Below, piece by piece: positions 8,858 through 18,404 of a stretch of DNA of 64,000 nucleotides (position 1 is its first letter; each line of letters opens with the position of its first letter). The stretch comes from Flavobacterium psychrotolerans (GTDB lineage Bacteria; Bacteroidota; Bacteroidia; Flavobacteriales; Flavobacteriaceae), in NCBI RefSeq assembly GCF_003097635.1, contig NZ_QCZI01000007.1, positions 1 through 64,000 on the forward strand, written 5' to 3'. Position numbers and translations under genes: made by a program. The notes under the pieces were generated by a model that worked only from the letters and a program-made list of their open reading frames with translations, was not told the DNA's origin and made no database searches.

Positions 8858-9050
8858 CGATTTAATAATCCACCTGAAGTTCTTGAATTTTCATAATTCA
8901 AAAAAGTATTTTCTCTTACTCCCATTACTAAACTTCAATTTATACACCGATTAAGTGAATTCGATTTGAAAAAGATAGCGCCAAGTGACTCAATAAAATT
9001 ACAGAATACTTATCTGTTAGAAATTATTTGAATTACCATACATATATATA

Positions 9051-9080
9051 TTGTATGTTTTTTTCTAATCCTTATATTTG
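9051..9080 (+). promoter_or_regulatory. thrS promoter
   Basis: TTG (9051-9053), 19 bases, then TATATTTG followed by C (9073-9080) is a full match to the Bacteroidota housekeeping promoter. Transcription would begin near 9086, downstream of the longest-frame start at 9028, which decides the thrS start in favour of the ATG at 9100. Confidence 0.8.
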
Positions 9081-9099
9081 CGGTCACAAAATACGAAAG

Positions 9100-11046
9100 A
9101 TGATTAAGATTACTTTACCCGATGGGTCAGTTAAAGAGTTTGCAAAAGGATTAACTCCAATGGATGTTGCTAAAAGCATTAGTGAAGGATTGGCAAGAAA
9201 TGTCATATCTGCCTCTTTTGACGGTACAACAATTGAAACAGCAACCCCTTTGACGACAGATGGTTCTCTTATTTTGTATACTTGGAATGACAAGGAAGGC
9301 AAAAAAGCATTTTGGCATTCAACTTCACACGTAATGGCTCAGGTTTTAGAAGAAATGTACCCAGGCTTGAAACTAACATTAGGTCCAGCAATTGAAAACG
9401 GATTCTATTATGATGTCGATTTTAGTGATGCTAAAATTACAGAAGCTGATTTCAAGAAAATTGAAGATCGTGTTTTAGAAATTTCAAGAGAAAAACACGA
9501 ATTTAAATTGCACCCTGTTTCTAAAGCCGATGCTTTGGAAATGTATAAAGACAATGAATATAAAACGGAATTAATTACAAATCTTGAAGACGGAACGATT
9601 ACATTTTGCGATCACGCCACTTTTACCGATTTGTGTCGTGGCGGTCATATCCCAAACACTGGAATCATCAAGGCCATGAAAATCATGAGCATTGCAGGTG
9701 CTTATTGGAGAGGAAACGAAAAAAACAAACAACTAACACGAGTTTACGGAACGTCATTCCCAAAACAAAAGGATTTAACAGAATACTTGGAATTGCTGGA
9801 AGAGGCCAAACGCAGAGACCATAGAAAACTGGGAAAGGAACTGGAATTGTTTGCTTTTTCAGCAAAAGTGGGTCAAGGTTTGCCGCTGTGGTTACCGAAG
9901 GGAGCTGCTTTGCGTGACAGACTGGAGCAGTTTTTGAAAAAAGCACAGAAAAAAGCGGGTTACGAACAAGTGGTTACGCCACATATCGGACAAAAAGAAC
10001 TGTACGTGACTTCTGGACATTATGCAAAATACGGAGCGGATAGTTTTCAACCCATAAATACTCCCGCAGAAGGAGAAGAATTTTTGCTGAAACCGATGAA
10101 CTGCCCGCATCACTGTGAAATATATAATGTAAGACCTTGGTCCTACAAAGATTTGCCGAAGCGTTATGCTGAATTTGGTACCGTTTACAGATATGAACAA
10201 AGTGGTGAATTGCACGGTTTGACTCGTGTTCGTGGATTTACTCAAGATGATGCCCATATTTTTTGCACGCCAGACCAATTGGATCAAGAGTTTAAAAACG
10301 TAATTGATTTGGTTTTGTATGTATTTGGTTCCCTTGGATTTGAAAATTTCACCGCTCAAATTTCGTTACGTGACCAAGAAAACAGAGAAAAATACATAGG
10401 TAGCGACGAGAATTGGGAGAAAGCGGAAAATGCGATTATCAATGCCGCCGCCGACAAAGGACTCAAAACAGTTGTGGCTTATGGTGAGGCCGCTTTCTAT
10501 GGTCCGAAATTAGATTTCATGGTCAAAGATGCCCTTGGCAGACAATGGCAATTAGGAACTATTCAGGTAGATTACAACCTGCCAGAACGTTTTGAATTGA
10601 CTTACAAAGGTTCTGACGATCAATTGCATACACCTGTCATGATCCATAGAGCTCCTTTTGGGTCGATGGAGCGTTTTATTGCTATTTTAATAGAACACAC
10701 GGCAGGAAAATTCCCGCTTTGGCTGATGCCAGAACAGGCTATTATATTGTCTTTGAGCGAGAAATATGAAATATATGCAAAAAAAGTTTTAAGTCTGCTA
10801 GAAAATCACGAAATTCGCGCCCTCATTGACAACCGAAACGAGACAATCGGGAAGAAAATTAGAGATGCAGAAATGCAGAAAATGCCGTTTATGCTGATTG
10901 TAGGAGAGGAAGAAGAGAAAAACGGAACCATTTCTATCCGTCGTCATGGACAAGAAGGAAAAGGCAATGTTAGCGTTACAATTGAAGAATTTGCCGCAAT
11001 TGTAAACGAAGAAATAAGCAAAACACTAAAAGTATTTACAGTTTAA
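9100..11046 (+). CDS. thrS: Threonyl-tRNA synthetase
   Basis: A 648-residue class II aminoacyl-tRNA synthetase charging tRNA-Thr in the cytoplasm. In order: an N-terminal TGS domain ([10 protein letters not shown] to about residue 60), the editing domain (about 65-230, with the [11 protein letters not shown] block and [16 protein letters not shown]), the catalytic core (about 240-540), and an anticodon-binding domain after about 545. The zinc-binding cysteine is in [10 protein letters not shown]; motif 2 contains [20 protein letters not shown] and motif 3 contains [11 protein letters not shown]. The start at 9100 is fixed by the promoter ending at 9080 and by the family N-terminus. It leads a thrS-infC-rpmI-rplT cluster, the classical arrangement. 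Confidence 0.98.
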   Translation: MIKITLPDGSVKEFAKGLTPMDVAKSISEGLARNVISASFDGTTIETATPLTTDGSLILYTWNDKEGKKAFWHSTSHVMAQVLEEMYPGLKLTLGPAIENGFYYDVDFSDAKITEADFKKIEDRVLEISREKHEFKLHPVSKADALEMYKDNEYKTELITNLEDGTITFCDHATFTDLCRGGHIPNTGIIKAMKIMSIAGAYWRGNEKNKQLTRVYGTSFPKQKDLTEYLELLEEAKRRDHRKLGKELELFAFSAKVGQGLPLWLPKGAALRDRLEQFLKKAQKKAGYEQVVTPHIGQKELYVTSGHYAKYGADSFQPINTPAEGEEFLLKPMNCPHHCEIYNVRPWSYKDLPKRYAEFGTVYRYEQSGELHGLTRVRGFTQDDAHIFCTPDQLDQEFKNVIDLVLYVFGSLGFENFTAQISLRDQENREKYIGSDENWEKAENAIINAAADKGLKTVVAYGEAAFYGPKLDFMVKDALGRQWQLGTIQVDYNLPERFELTYKGSDDQLHTPVMIHRAPFGSMERFIAILIEHTAGKFPLWLMPEQAIILSLSEKYEIYAKKVLSLLENHEIRALIDNRNETIGKKIRDAEMQKMPFMLIVGEEEEKNGTISIRRHGQEGKGNVSVTIEEFAAIVNEEISKTLKVFTV

Positions 11047-11062
11047 CTTAAATTATAAAGCC

Positions 11063-11617
11063 ATAGCAATAAGAAGCAATAGAGGTTACCAACCTCGAGT
11101 AGAAAAAAAAGATGCACATAGAATAAATAATCTTATTCGTGTTCCTGAAGTACGTCTTGTAGGAGAAAATATAGAGCCCGGTGTATATAAAACAGCCGAA
11201 GCTTTACGATTGGCAGACCAGTTCGAATTGGATCTTGTTGAGATTTCTCCAAATGCAGAACCGCCCGTTTGTAAAATAATGGACTATAAAAAGTTCGTTT
11301 ACATGCAAAAAAAGCGCGAAAAAGAACTTAAAGCAAAATCTACTCAAATTGTAGTGAAGGAAATTCGTTTTGGTCCACAAACAGACGAGCATGATTATGA
11401 ATTTAAAAGAAAAAATGCAGAGAAATTCCTGAAAGACGGATCAAAATTGAAAGCTTTTGTATTCTTTAAAGGACGGTCTATCATCTATAAAGATCAAGGT
11501 CAAATTTTATTGTTGAGATTGGCCACAGATCTTGAAGAGTTTGGAAAAGTAGAAGCGATGCCCGTATTGGAAGGAAAGAGAATGATTATGTTCATTGCTC
11601 CGAAGAAAAAGAAGTAA
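11063..11617 (+). CDS. infC: Translation initiation factor IF-3, ATA start
   Basis: IF-3 binds the 30S subunit, prevents premature 50S joining and checks the start codon. The frame reads (I)[19 protein letters not shown], then [17 protein letters not shown], continuing to [11 protein letters not shown]: 184 residues with both the N- and C-domains. No ATG, GTG or TTG lies in frame before a TTG at 11210, which would delete about 50 conserved residues. The codon at the expected first position (11063) is ATA. Rare starts (AUU in E. coli infC) are a known IF-3 autoregulation device. The start is 16 bases after the thrS stop. An ATA at 11069 is a weaker alternative. Confidence 0.88.
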   Translation: MAIRSNRGYQPRVEKKDAHRINNLIRVPEVRLVGENIEPGVYKTAEALRLADQFELDLVEISPNAEPPVCKIMDYKKFVYMQKKREKELKAKSTQIVVKEIRFGPQTDEHDYEFKRKNAEKFLKDGSKLKAFVFFKGRSIIYKDQGQILLLRLATDLEEFGKVEAMPVLEGKRMIMFIAPKKKK

Positions 11618-11642
11618 GTCATAAAGTCGTAAGTCGTAAAGT

Positions 11643-11702
11643 AAAAAGTCAGCAACTGACTTTCAAACTTTAGACTTTCAAACTTTAGACTTTCAAACTT
11701 TA
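11643..11702 (+). repeat. Hairpin plus three 15-bp tandem repeats between infC and rpmI
   Basis: AAAGTCAG-CAA-CTGACTTT is a perfect hairpin at about 11645-11663. It runs into three exact copies of GACTTTCAAACTTTA (11658-11672, 11673-11687, 11688-11702). The preceding bases (AAGTCGTAAAGTCGTAAAGT) are related. There is no T-run, so a simple terminator is doubtful; an attenuator or repeat expansion is possible. Confidence 0.7.
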
Positions 11703-11748
11703 AACTAAAAGATAAGTAAGTAAGAATAAATTAAAACACTAGGAAAAA

Positions 11749-11946
11749 ATGCCTAAAATGAAAACCAAATCTAGCGCCAAGAAACGATTTAAAGTTACTG
11801 GTTCTGGAAAAATTAAAAGAAAGCATGCTTTCAAAAGTCACATTTTGACCAAGAAATCTAAAAAACGTAAATTAGCTTTGACACACTCAGCGCTAGTTCA
11901 CAAAACAGATGAAAAAAGCATCAAACAACAATTAAGAATTATCTAA
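11749..11946 (+). CDS. rpmI: 50S ribosomal protein L35
   Basis: A 65-residue, very basic protein with the L35 signature [20 protein letters not shown] and [19 protein letters not shown]. It is a structural component of the large ribosomal subunit. It lies between infC and rplT as in most bacteria, 131 bases after infC with a repeat-bearing spacer. Full length for the family. Confidence 0.98.
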
Positions 11947-12075
11947 TCGACAATTACAATTGTCAATTACCAAAAAATAATTCTTTAGGTTAAAACAATT
12001 TCAATAACCTTGGAGTATGGCCTTAAGTTCTCTTGATTCAATTCGGGACGCCTGCTACAAAAAATCAGAAAAATT

Positions 12076-12420
12076 ATGCCAAGATCAGTAAATTCAGTTG
12101 CTAAAAGAGCAAGAAGAAAAAAGATAATGAAGCAAGCCAAAGGTTTCTTTGGTCGTCGTAAAAACGTTTGGACAGTTGCTAAAAATGCGGTTGAGAAAGC
12201 AATGTGCTATGCTTACCGTGACAGAAAAGTGAACAAAAGAAATTTCCGTGCTTTATGGATTCAACGTATCAACGCTGGAGCTAGATTAGAAGGAATGTCT
12301 TATTCACAACTAATGGGAAAAATCAAAAAGAATAACATCGAATTGAACCGTAAAGTTCTTGCAGATTTAGCCATGAATCACCCAGTAGCTTTCAAAGCAA
12401 TACTTAATAAAGTAAAATAA
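12076..12420 (+). CDS. rplT: 50S ribosomal protein L20
   Basis: A 114-residue basic protein with the L20 signature [41 protein letters not shown] and [20 protein letters not shown]. It is an early 23S rRNA-binding assembly protein, and in several bacteria the translational repressor of its own operon. The 129-base gap after rpmI contains a small palindrome (GACAATT-AC-AATTGTC) but no gene. A strong terminator follows at 12457. Confidence 0.98.
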   Translation: MPRSVNSVAKRARRKKIMKQAKGFFGRRKNVWTVAKNAVEKAMCYAYRDRKVNKRNFRALWIQRINAGARLEGMSYSQLMGKIKKNNIELNRKVLADLAMNHPVAFKAILNKVK

Positions 12421-12456
12421 ACGTTTTATCAACAAGATTTAGATTACTTACTTATA

Positions 12457-12489
12457 GAAAAACCCATTCACTATTGAATGGGTTTTTTG
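12457..12489 (+). terminator. Terminator of the thrS-infC-rpmI-rplT cluster
   Basis: AAAAACCCATTCA-CTAT-TGAATGGGTTTTTT is a perfect hairpin followed by T's, 36 bases after the rplT stop. It may also stop the convergent DUF2490 gene. Confidence 0.9.
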
Positions 12490-12509
12490 TTTTCAACAAT
12501 AAAAAAACA

Positions 12510-13277
12510 CTAATCTCCTGATTCGTGATTTCCAAAATGCGTTAATGATTTGATGCTATTATTGTAATAAAAGAACAGCCTTAAAGTATGATTCGAATCA
12601 TATTGATACCCCGAATATTTTTGCTGATAGACATTCATATATCCAAAATCAAAACTAAGTTTCGGATTTATAGCTTGTTTGATTCCAATGAAAATTCGGT
12701 TCTGATCAAGAGTATTAAACACAACTTCCTTCCCAAAATGAATCAGAATCTCGTCTGCTATCACTAATGATGGCATGTTTTTTTTCTTAAAAACAGGAAT
12801 GTTTACACTTAAAAGATAACGAACCCTATCGGTAAATCGATTAATACCAGTTGGTTCGTCATTCACAATTTTTTCTTGCCATCGTTGTTCATTCCGTATT
12901 CTTTGCAAAATACCCACTTCTCCTATTTTAGTGCTTAGCTGAGTCTGTTGATAAATCCGGTTTTCATCAGAAAAAGTATTCCATTCCGGTTTTGAGGGAG
13001 CAACCCACATATGACCGTATCCTAATGCAAATGACACTTTGGAATTTGGCATATAACTAAGCCCTCCTCTTACGAAATAAAAACTGTCATCACTGACAAA
13101 ATTATTTCTTCTGATATGGAAATCGGCCAGTAAAGACCAATGATCATTAAATTTCAAATTATTATTCAAACTGAACCAAGACTGCGTCTGATTCTTAATC
13201 TCTTTTTCAGAATGGACTTGTCCTAAAACAAGCAGAGGAAACAAAATTACAAATATTTTTAATGCGTTTCTAAACAT
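12510..13277 (-). CDS. DUF2490 outer-membrane-like protein
   Basis: A 255-residue protein with an N-terminal signal peptide (MFRNALKIFVILFPLLVLGQ, cleavage near Gln20). The rest is a run of short amphipathic beta strands with W/Y-rich ends, e.g. SWFSLNNNLKFNDHWSLLADF and GLSYMPNSKVSFALGYGHM, matching the DUF2490 family. It is probably a small outer-membrane beta-barrel. It is convergent with rplT and stands alone. Function is not established for the family. Confidence 0.75.
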   Translation of the reverse strand: MFRNALKIFVILFPLLVLGQVHSEKEIKNQTQSWFSLNNNLKFNDHWSLLADFHIRRNNFVSDDSFYFVRGGLSYMPNSKVSFALGYGHMWVAPSKPEWNTFSDENRIYQQTQLSTKIGEVGILQRIRNEQRWQEKIVNDEPTGINRFTDRVRYLLSVNIPVFKKKNMPSLVIADEILIHFGKEVVFNTLDQNRIFIGIKQAINPKLSFDFGYMNVYQQKYSGYQYDSNHTLRLFFYYNNSIKSLTHFGNHESGD

Positions 13278-13469
13278 GGTGTATGGATTTAATTAAACAA
13301 TTTTAAATAAAAATTCACTGCAAATTAACAGTATAAAAATAATGCAAGGCATGATAAAAATCATTTTTCAGGCTTTTCACATTTGCATAATCAGTTTAAA
13401 ATAATAATTCTCCTTCTACAACATAATGAAGGTTATAAGCTTCAGACAATAAAGGAACAAGTATTATTC

Positions 13470-13512
13470 TAAAAAGAAAACCCGACAAATTTTAAAAAAT
13501 TTATCAGGTTTA
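13470..13512 (-). terminator. Terminator after the isoaspartyl peptidase gene
   Basis: AAACCCGACAAATT and AATTTATCAGGTTT pair with two G-T pairs around AAAA. On the minus strand the stem is followed by TTTTCTTTTT. It lies 36 bases beyond the stop at 13548. Confidence 0.65.
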
Positions 13513-13547
13513 TAATATAAAAATTTACTTAAATGAGATTCTGAAAA

Positions 13548-14393
13548 TCAACTGAAAACTTCGAAATTTTCTCCGTCAAAACTCGCAAAAACCATACTGG
13601 GATGTGAATCTTGATGAAACATATTTCCTTTCTTATCTATAGCAATGGCACCGGCAAAACCATCGTAAAATTTTAATTCGTTGAACGTTTTTTCAAAAGC
13701 TTTTTTAATCGGAAATCCATCCGTTACTCGAGTTACTATTTTGGCCGCAGTGGCATTACTTACAATATCTTCACCAACTCCTGTTAAACTTACACCACAA
13801 AATTCATTTGCAAAATTTCCTGCAACTGTAGCCGAATCAGAGATTCTACCGGGCATTTCAAATCCTTTTCCTCCTGTTGATGTTGCAACAGCAATTTTCC
13901 CTTCTTTATCCAAGGCCACACAACCAACAGTTCCTGTACCGGTAGCAACTAATTTTGCTTCATATTCGGCTCGACGTTGTGGAATTTCTGTAGAAAACTT
14001 CTCAAAACCATGTTGTCTTGCAAAATTTGTTGCTCCACTCCCTCCCAGAACTCTGTCGTCATATTGCATCAACAATTCCGCAACCTGAATGGGGTTCTTT
14101 ACCGATTCTATATTTATAACTCCACTCATTTTCTGGGTTGTCCCATCCATAATTGCAGCACTCATCCTGATTTTTCCGTCACTTTGAATTTGTGAACCAA
14201 TACCAGCATTAAATAATTCGTCATCTTCCAAAAGCGAAACTGCAAAAACTACCGTTTCTATAGCCGAATGGGTTTTTAAATACACGTACGATTCCTTCAC
14301 AATATGAACTAACGCTTCTTGCTTAGCTACTTTTGTTTCATGATTAGTTGATGATTCCGAAAAAAATCCGCCGTGAATAATAATTTTAGACAT
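13548..14393 (-). CDS. Isoaspartyl peptidase / plant-type L-asparaginase
   Basis: A 281-residue Ntn-hydrolase of the IaaA family. It is made as a proenzyme and self-cleaves before a threonine, which becomes the nucleophile: here Thr155 in TGTGTVGCVALD. The substrate-pocket segments GGSGATNFAR and STGGKGFEMPGRISDSATVAG are present. The enzyme hydrolyses beta-aspartyl dipeptides and asparagine. The next gene upstream on the same strand is cyanophycinase, whose product is beta-Asp-Arg. This enzyme is therefore the expected second step, releasing Asp and Arg. No signal peptide is seen. Confidence 0.92.
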   Translation of the reverse strand: MSKIIIHGGFFSESSTNHETKVAKQEALVHIVKESYVYLKTHSAIETVVFAVSLLEDDELFNAGIGSQIQSDGKIRMSAAIMDGTTQKMSGVINIESVKNPIQVAELLMQYDDRVLGGSGATNFARQHGFEKFSTEIPQRRAEYEAKLVATGTGTVGCVALDKEGKIAVATSTGGKGFEMPGRISDSATVAGNFANEFCGVSLTGVGEDIVSNATAAKIVTRVTDGFPIKKAFEKTFNELKFYDGFAGAIAIDKKGNMFHQDSHPSMVFASFDGENFEVFS

Positions 14394-14477
14394 CTTAGTG
14401 TATTGGATTTTAAATTTCTAGACCTATTTATTTTTTTAGGCATCCTTATAATTAAAGAAGTCTAAATATTTAATTAT

Positions 14478-15347
14478 CTAAACATATTGCGAAGACTGAA
14501 TGTGCATTTTAAAAGTATCTAAATTGAAAGTATCAAATTTACTCATGACATGAGTTACAAGGTGGTTAATTGAAATGGGCTGGCCTAATTCTATTTGAGT
14601 CAAATTGGTATCTTTTATCTCCCTCCCATCAACCAAAATCACCAATCCAGAGCCAATAGCTTCCATCTGATTATTTGTGATTAATAAACCCGTATCTTCT
14701 CCCAGTCCAATTCCTAATACTTTTGGATTTCCCACAACCGTTTGAAACAACCTGCCAATTCTGCCGCGTTGCACAAAATGCGTGTCAATAATTACGCCAT
14801 CAATCAGACCTAAACCACTCGTTATTTTTACTTCACCCTTCAACAATGCCTCTGAGCTACTTCCTTGATAAATCATGTTATTAGATGCCGCAGCAGCCCC
14901 GGCAGAAGTACCCGCATAAATGAAATCCTCTTTTTTATATTTATCTAATATAATGTCATGAAAAGGAGTCCCTCCTAAAATGGAAGTCAATCGCAATTGG
15001 TCACCACCAGTAAACATTACTACATCGGCAGTTTTCAACCGCTCTAAAACTTCAGGATCCATTGCCTGTTCCCGTTTTTCAATATGTAAAACATCTACAT
15101 TTTTGGCACCAAGATAGTTCAATGCCTTTACATATTCTGGCCCAATCTCTCTTGGGATTTTTGAAGCTGTAGTAATAATTTCAATTCGGGATTCCTCTTT
15201 ATGCTTCGATTCGTCAATAATTCGTTTTAGAATTCCTGCTTCAAAAAAATTCAAGTTTTTTACAGCATTTTTATCTAAATCGGTTTCAGTAAAACTTCCT
15301 TTATCTACTGCTCCGCCAATGATGATTAATTTTCCACGTATATTCAT
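14478..15347 (-). CDS. cphB: Cyanophycinase
   Basis: A 289-residue serine exopeptidase of family S51 that degrades cyanophycin, a (beta-Asp-Arg)n storage polymer, to beta-Asp-Arg dipeptides. The N-terminus GKLIIIGGAVDKG and the nucleophile elbow AGTSAGAAAAS with Ser148 are diagnostic; the GGDQ segment at about 114-117 is also typical. The longest frame adds 13 residues upstream; the ATG at 15347 (MNIRGKL) fits the family better. There is no signal peptide, so it acts in the cytoplasm. It is divergent from the cyanophycin synthetase and 84 bases upstream of the isoaspartyl peptidase. Confidence 0.92.
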   Translation of the reverse strand: MNIRGKLIIIGGAVDKGSFTETDLDKNAVKNLNFFEAGILKRIIDESKHKEESRIEIITTASKIPREIGPEYVKALNYLGAKNVDVLHIEKREQAMDPEVLERLKTADVVMFTGGDQLRLTSILGGTPFHDIILDKYKKEDFIYAGTSAGAAAASNNMIYQGSSSEALLKGEVKITSGLGLIDGVIIDTHFVQRGRIGRLFQTVVGNPKVLGIGLGEDTGLLITNNQMEAIGSGLVILVDGREIKDTNLTQIELGQPISINHLVTHVMSKFDTFNLDTFKMHIQSSQYV

Positions 15348-15680
15348 TTGGTAAAAATAACCAAAAATTGAAATAAAGCAACCCAAATTTCATTTTTGAA
15401 GTAAAACTTTTGATATTTGCTGAACCACACTTACTGATTTCGACTTCATCTTTGTTTGTACCCCACAAATGACACCTGCTTTGTGGAGCTATTCTAAAAT
15501 TTAATTGATTTATTCTAATCTGAAAATTATTTTTTTTCAGAAGAACTTGTAATTTTAATTCCTTATTTTCTTTACATAAAAACCAGTAAAGTCAAATAAT
15601 TTTTGTTAAACCCGTTTAAAAAAAAACTTTGAAAGCAAAAACTCCTTACATTTAACAAAATCAGAGAAAAAATAGCATTA

Positions 15681-18305
15681 ATGAAAATACTAAAAATACA
15701 AGCACTTCGTGGTCCAAACATTTGGAGCGTTCAAAGAAAAAAACTAATCCAAATGCGATTGGATTTGGAGGAAATGGAACAATTTCCCACTAATAAAATA
15801 GAAGGATTTAAGGAGAGAATAGAGGCCATGTTCCCTACCATGATTGAGCATCGCTGTTCTGAAGGTTGCCGAGGCGGGTTCTTTTCCCGTATTGAACGAG
15901 GCACTTGGATGGGGCACGTCATTGAACACATTGCACTCGAAATTCAAACTTTAGCAGGAATGGAAACTGGATTTGGCAGAACTCGCGAAACCAAAACTTC
16001 CGGGATTTATAATGTCGTTTTTAGTTACACCGAAGAAAATGTAGGTCTATTTGCAGCGGAAAGTTCGGTTGCCATTGCTGAGGCATTAATTTCCGGAACC
16101 GAATATGATATTGAAGGTGATATTCAAAAAATGAGAGAAATACGCGAACGAGTTCGTCTAGGGCCAAGTACCGGAAGTATCGTGGAAGAGGCGGTTGCAA
16201 GGGATATTCCTTGGATTCGTATGGGCACGAATTCGTTAGTTCAATTGGGTTATGGTGTGAATCAAATGCGCTTTCAGGCTACTATCACTTGCAAAACCAG
16301 TAGCATTGCCGTAGACATTGCCTGTAATAAAGAACTCACTAAGAAAATGCTCGACAACGCATCAATCCCGGTTGCCAGTGGTGGGATTTGTGTTGACGAA
16401 GAAGACTTGGCCGAGACCATAAAAAAAATTGGCTACCCTATAGTGCTAAAACCACTTGACGGAAATCATGGGAAAGGCGCTTCTATAAATGTAATAAATT
16501 GGGAAGATGCCGTTGAAGGCTTAGTTTATGCAAAAAAATACAGTCACAAAATTATTGTAGAAAAATTCATAACGGGTTTTGACTTTCGAGTATTAGTGAT
16601 AGACAATAAACTGGTGGCAGCCGCGAAAAGGGTTCCCGCTCACATAATTGGGAATGGGAAAGACAGCATTCAACAGTTAATCGATACCACTAATCTGGAT
16701 CCGAGACGTGGATATGGACATGAAAATGTCTTGACCCAAATTGATGTTGATAGAGACACTTTGGATTTATTGGATAAACTAGAATACACATTAGACACCA
16801 TTCCAAAAATAGATGAAATTGTATATTTAAAATCTACCGCTAATTTAAGCACTGGAGGAACATCTGTAGACGTAACGGATATGATGCATCCTGAGAATAT
16901 TTTCCTTGCTGAAAGAATTTCAAGAGTTATTGGTCTAGACATTTGTGGCGTAGATATTATGGCCGAAAATTTGACCCAACCCTTAAAAGAAAACGGTGGT
17001 TGCATACTAGAAGTTAACGCTGCTCCGGGTTTTCGCATGCACTTGGCTCCTTCTGAAGGATTGCCAAGAAATGTAGCTTCTCCGGTAATAGATATGTTAT
17101 ATCCCCCAGGAAAACCAAGTCGAATCCCCATCATTGCGGTAACGGGAACCAACGGAAAAACAACCACTACAAGACTTTTGGCCCACATTGTAAAAAATAA
17201 CGGGTATAAAGTTGGCTTTACCACTTCGGATGGGATATATGTTCAAAATCACATGTTGGAAAAAGGAGATACCACTGGCCCCATTTCGGCTGAGTATATC
17301 TTAAAAGATCCCACAGTAGAATTCGCTATTCTTGAAACGGCTCGAGGAGGAATTCTTCGCTCGGGTTTGGGTTTTAGTCGCTGTGATATTGGAATAATTA
17401 CCAACATTCAAGAAGACCATTTAGGGTTAAGTGACATACATACCCTCGACGATTTAGCTCGTGTAAAAGCTACAGTAGTAAAAAGCATCAAAAAGGATGG
17501 CTGGGCAATCTTAAATGCTGAAGATACCCATTGTATAAAAATTGGGAAAGAGTTAAATTGCAACGTAGCTTATTTTAGTATGGATGAAGAAAATCCATTT
17601 GTAAAAGAACTTTGCAAACAAGGAAAAATAGTTGCCGTTTATGAAAACGGATTCATCACCATCAAAAAGGGAGAATGGAAAATCCGTATAGAACGCGCCA
17701 CTCATGTCCCTTTAACACTTGGTGGAAAAGCTAAATTCATGATTTCTAATGTACTTGCAGCGACACTAGCGAGCTATTTATGGGGGTTCAAGACCGAGGA
17801 TATTAGTTTGTCACTACAAACCTTTATTCCTAGTGCTGCACAAACTCCAGGCCGTATGAATATCTTTGAATTCAAGAAATTCAAAGTATTAATTGATTTT
17901 GCTCACAATGCAACAGGCTATCTTGGGATAGAAGATTTTTTACTAAGCGTGGAAGCCAATAAAAAAATTGGAATAATTGCGGGAGTCGGTGATCGTCGCG
18001 ATTCGGATATCAAAGAATGTGCAAAAATTGCTGCACGGATGTTTGACCACATTATCATTCGTCAGGAAAAGTACCTTCGCGGAAGAACCGAAGAAGAAAT
18101 CATTAATTTAATACTGGAAGGAATTGTCAGTTCTGGAAAAATCGTGACTTATGAAATTATTCCTAAAGAAACGGAAGCCATAAAACATGCCATAAATAGT
18201 GCAGAAAACGGCACTTTTATCGTTGCTTTAAGTGACGTAGTAACCAACGCCATTGATATTGTCCAGGAATATTTAGACAAAGAAAATGAGCAAGGAATAA
18301 TTTAA
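15681..18305 (+). CDS. cphA: Cyanophycin synthetase
   Basis: An 874-residue two-ATPase enzyme that builds cyanophycin by adding Asp to the backbone and Arg to its side chain, each with ATP. An N-terminal domain (1-160, with EHRCSEGCRGGFFSRIERGT) precedes an ATP-grasp domain (about 215-480: YPIVLKPLDGNHGKGASINV, then GGCILEVNAAPGFRMH). A Mur-ligase-like domain follows from about 485, with P-loop GTNGKTTTTR near residue 489, the NIQEDHLG block and DFAHNATGYLG. All major motifs are intact and the length is standard. The divergent cphB and isoaspartyl peptidase complete the synthesis and degradation cycle. The 333-base gap to cphB holds only a weak TACATTTA promoter candidate at 15647. Confidence 0.95.
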   Translation: MKILKIQALRGPNIWSVQRKKLIQMRLDLEEMEQFPTNKIEGFKERIEAMFPTMIEHRCSEGCRGGFFSRIERGTWMGHVIEHIALEIQTLAGMETGFGRTRETKTSGIYNVVFSYTEENVGLFAAESSVAIAEALISGTEYDIEGDIQKMREIRERVRLGPSTGSIVEEAVARDIPWIRMGTNSLVQLGYGVNQMRFQATITCKTSSIAVDIACNKELTKKMLDNASIPVASGGICVDEEDLAETIKKIGYPIVLKPLDGNHGKGASINVINWEDAVEGLVYAKKYSHKIIVEKFITGFDFRVLVIDNKLVAAAKRVPAHIIGNGKDSIQQLIDTTNLDPRRGYGHENVLTQIDVDRDTLDLLDKLEYTLDTIPKIDEIVYLKSTANLSTGGTSVDVTDMMHPENIFLAERISRVIGLDICGVDIMAENLTQPLKENGGCILEVNAAPGFRMHLAPSEGLPRNVASPVIDMLYPPGKPSRIPIIAVTGTNGKTTTTRLLAHIVKNNGYKVGFTTSDGIYVQNHMLEKGDTTGPISAEYILKDPTVEFAILETARGGILRSGLGFSRCDIGIITNIQEDHLGLSDIHTLDDLARVKATVVKSIKKDGWAILNAEDTHCIKIGKELNCNVAYFSMDEENPFVKELCKQGKIVAVYENGFITIKKGEWKIRIERATHVPLTLGGKAKFMISNVLAATLASYLWGFKTEDISLSLQTFIPSAAQTPGRMNIFEFKKFKVLIDFAHNATGYLGIEDFLLSVEANKKIGIIAGVGDRRDSDIKECAKIAARMFDHIIIRQEKYLRGRTEEEIINLILEGIVSSGKIVTYEIIPKETEAIKHAINSAENGTFIVALSDVVTNAIDIVQEYLDKENEQGII

Positions 18306-18323
18306 TTTTATTTTTTTAATTAC

Positions 18324-18373
18324 AAAGGATAATGATAATCGACAAATAAAGTCTATAGTCATTATCCTTTTTT
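18324..18373 (+). terminator. Terminator after cphA
   Basis: AAAGGATAATGA (18324-18335) and TCATTATCCTTT (18359-18370) form a perfect 12-bp stem with a 23-base loop, followed by T's. It separates cphA from the peptidase gene. Confidence 0.75.
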
Positions 18374-18404
18374 AAATATTTTCGTTTCACATCAAAAATA
18401 CCAC

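Noticed and set aside
9028..9099. Longer thrS start
   Set aside because: It lies upstream of the thrS -7 element, so it would not be transcribed.
9892..10359. 155-codon minus-strand frame over thrS
   Set aside because: Antisense shadow of the thrS catalytic core, with no promoter or family.
13681..14088. 135-codon plus-strand frame over the isoaspartyl peptidase gene
   Set aside because: Antisense shadow of a well-supported gene; composition is not protein-like.
16670..17224. 184-codon minus-strand frame over cphA
   Set aside because: Mirror of the ATP-grasp and P-loop regions of cphA on the other strand.
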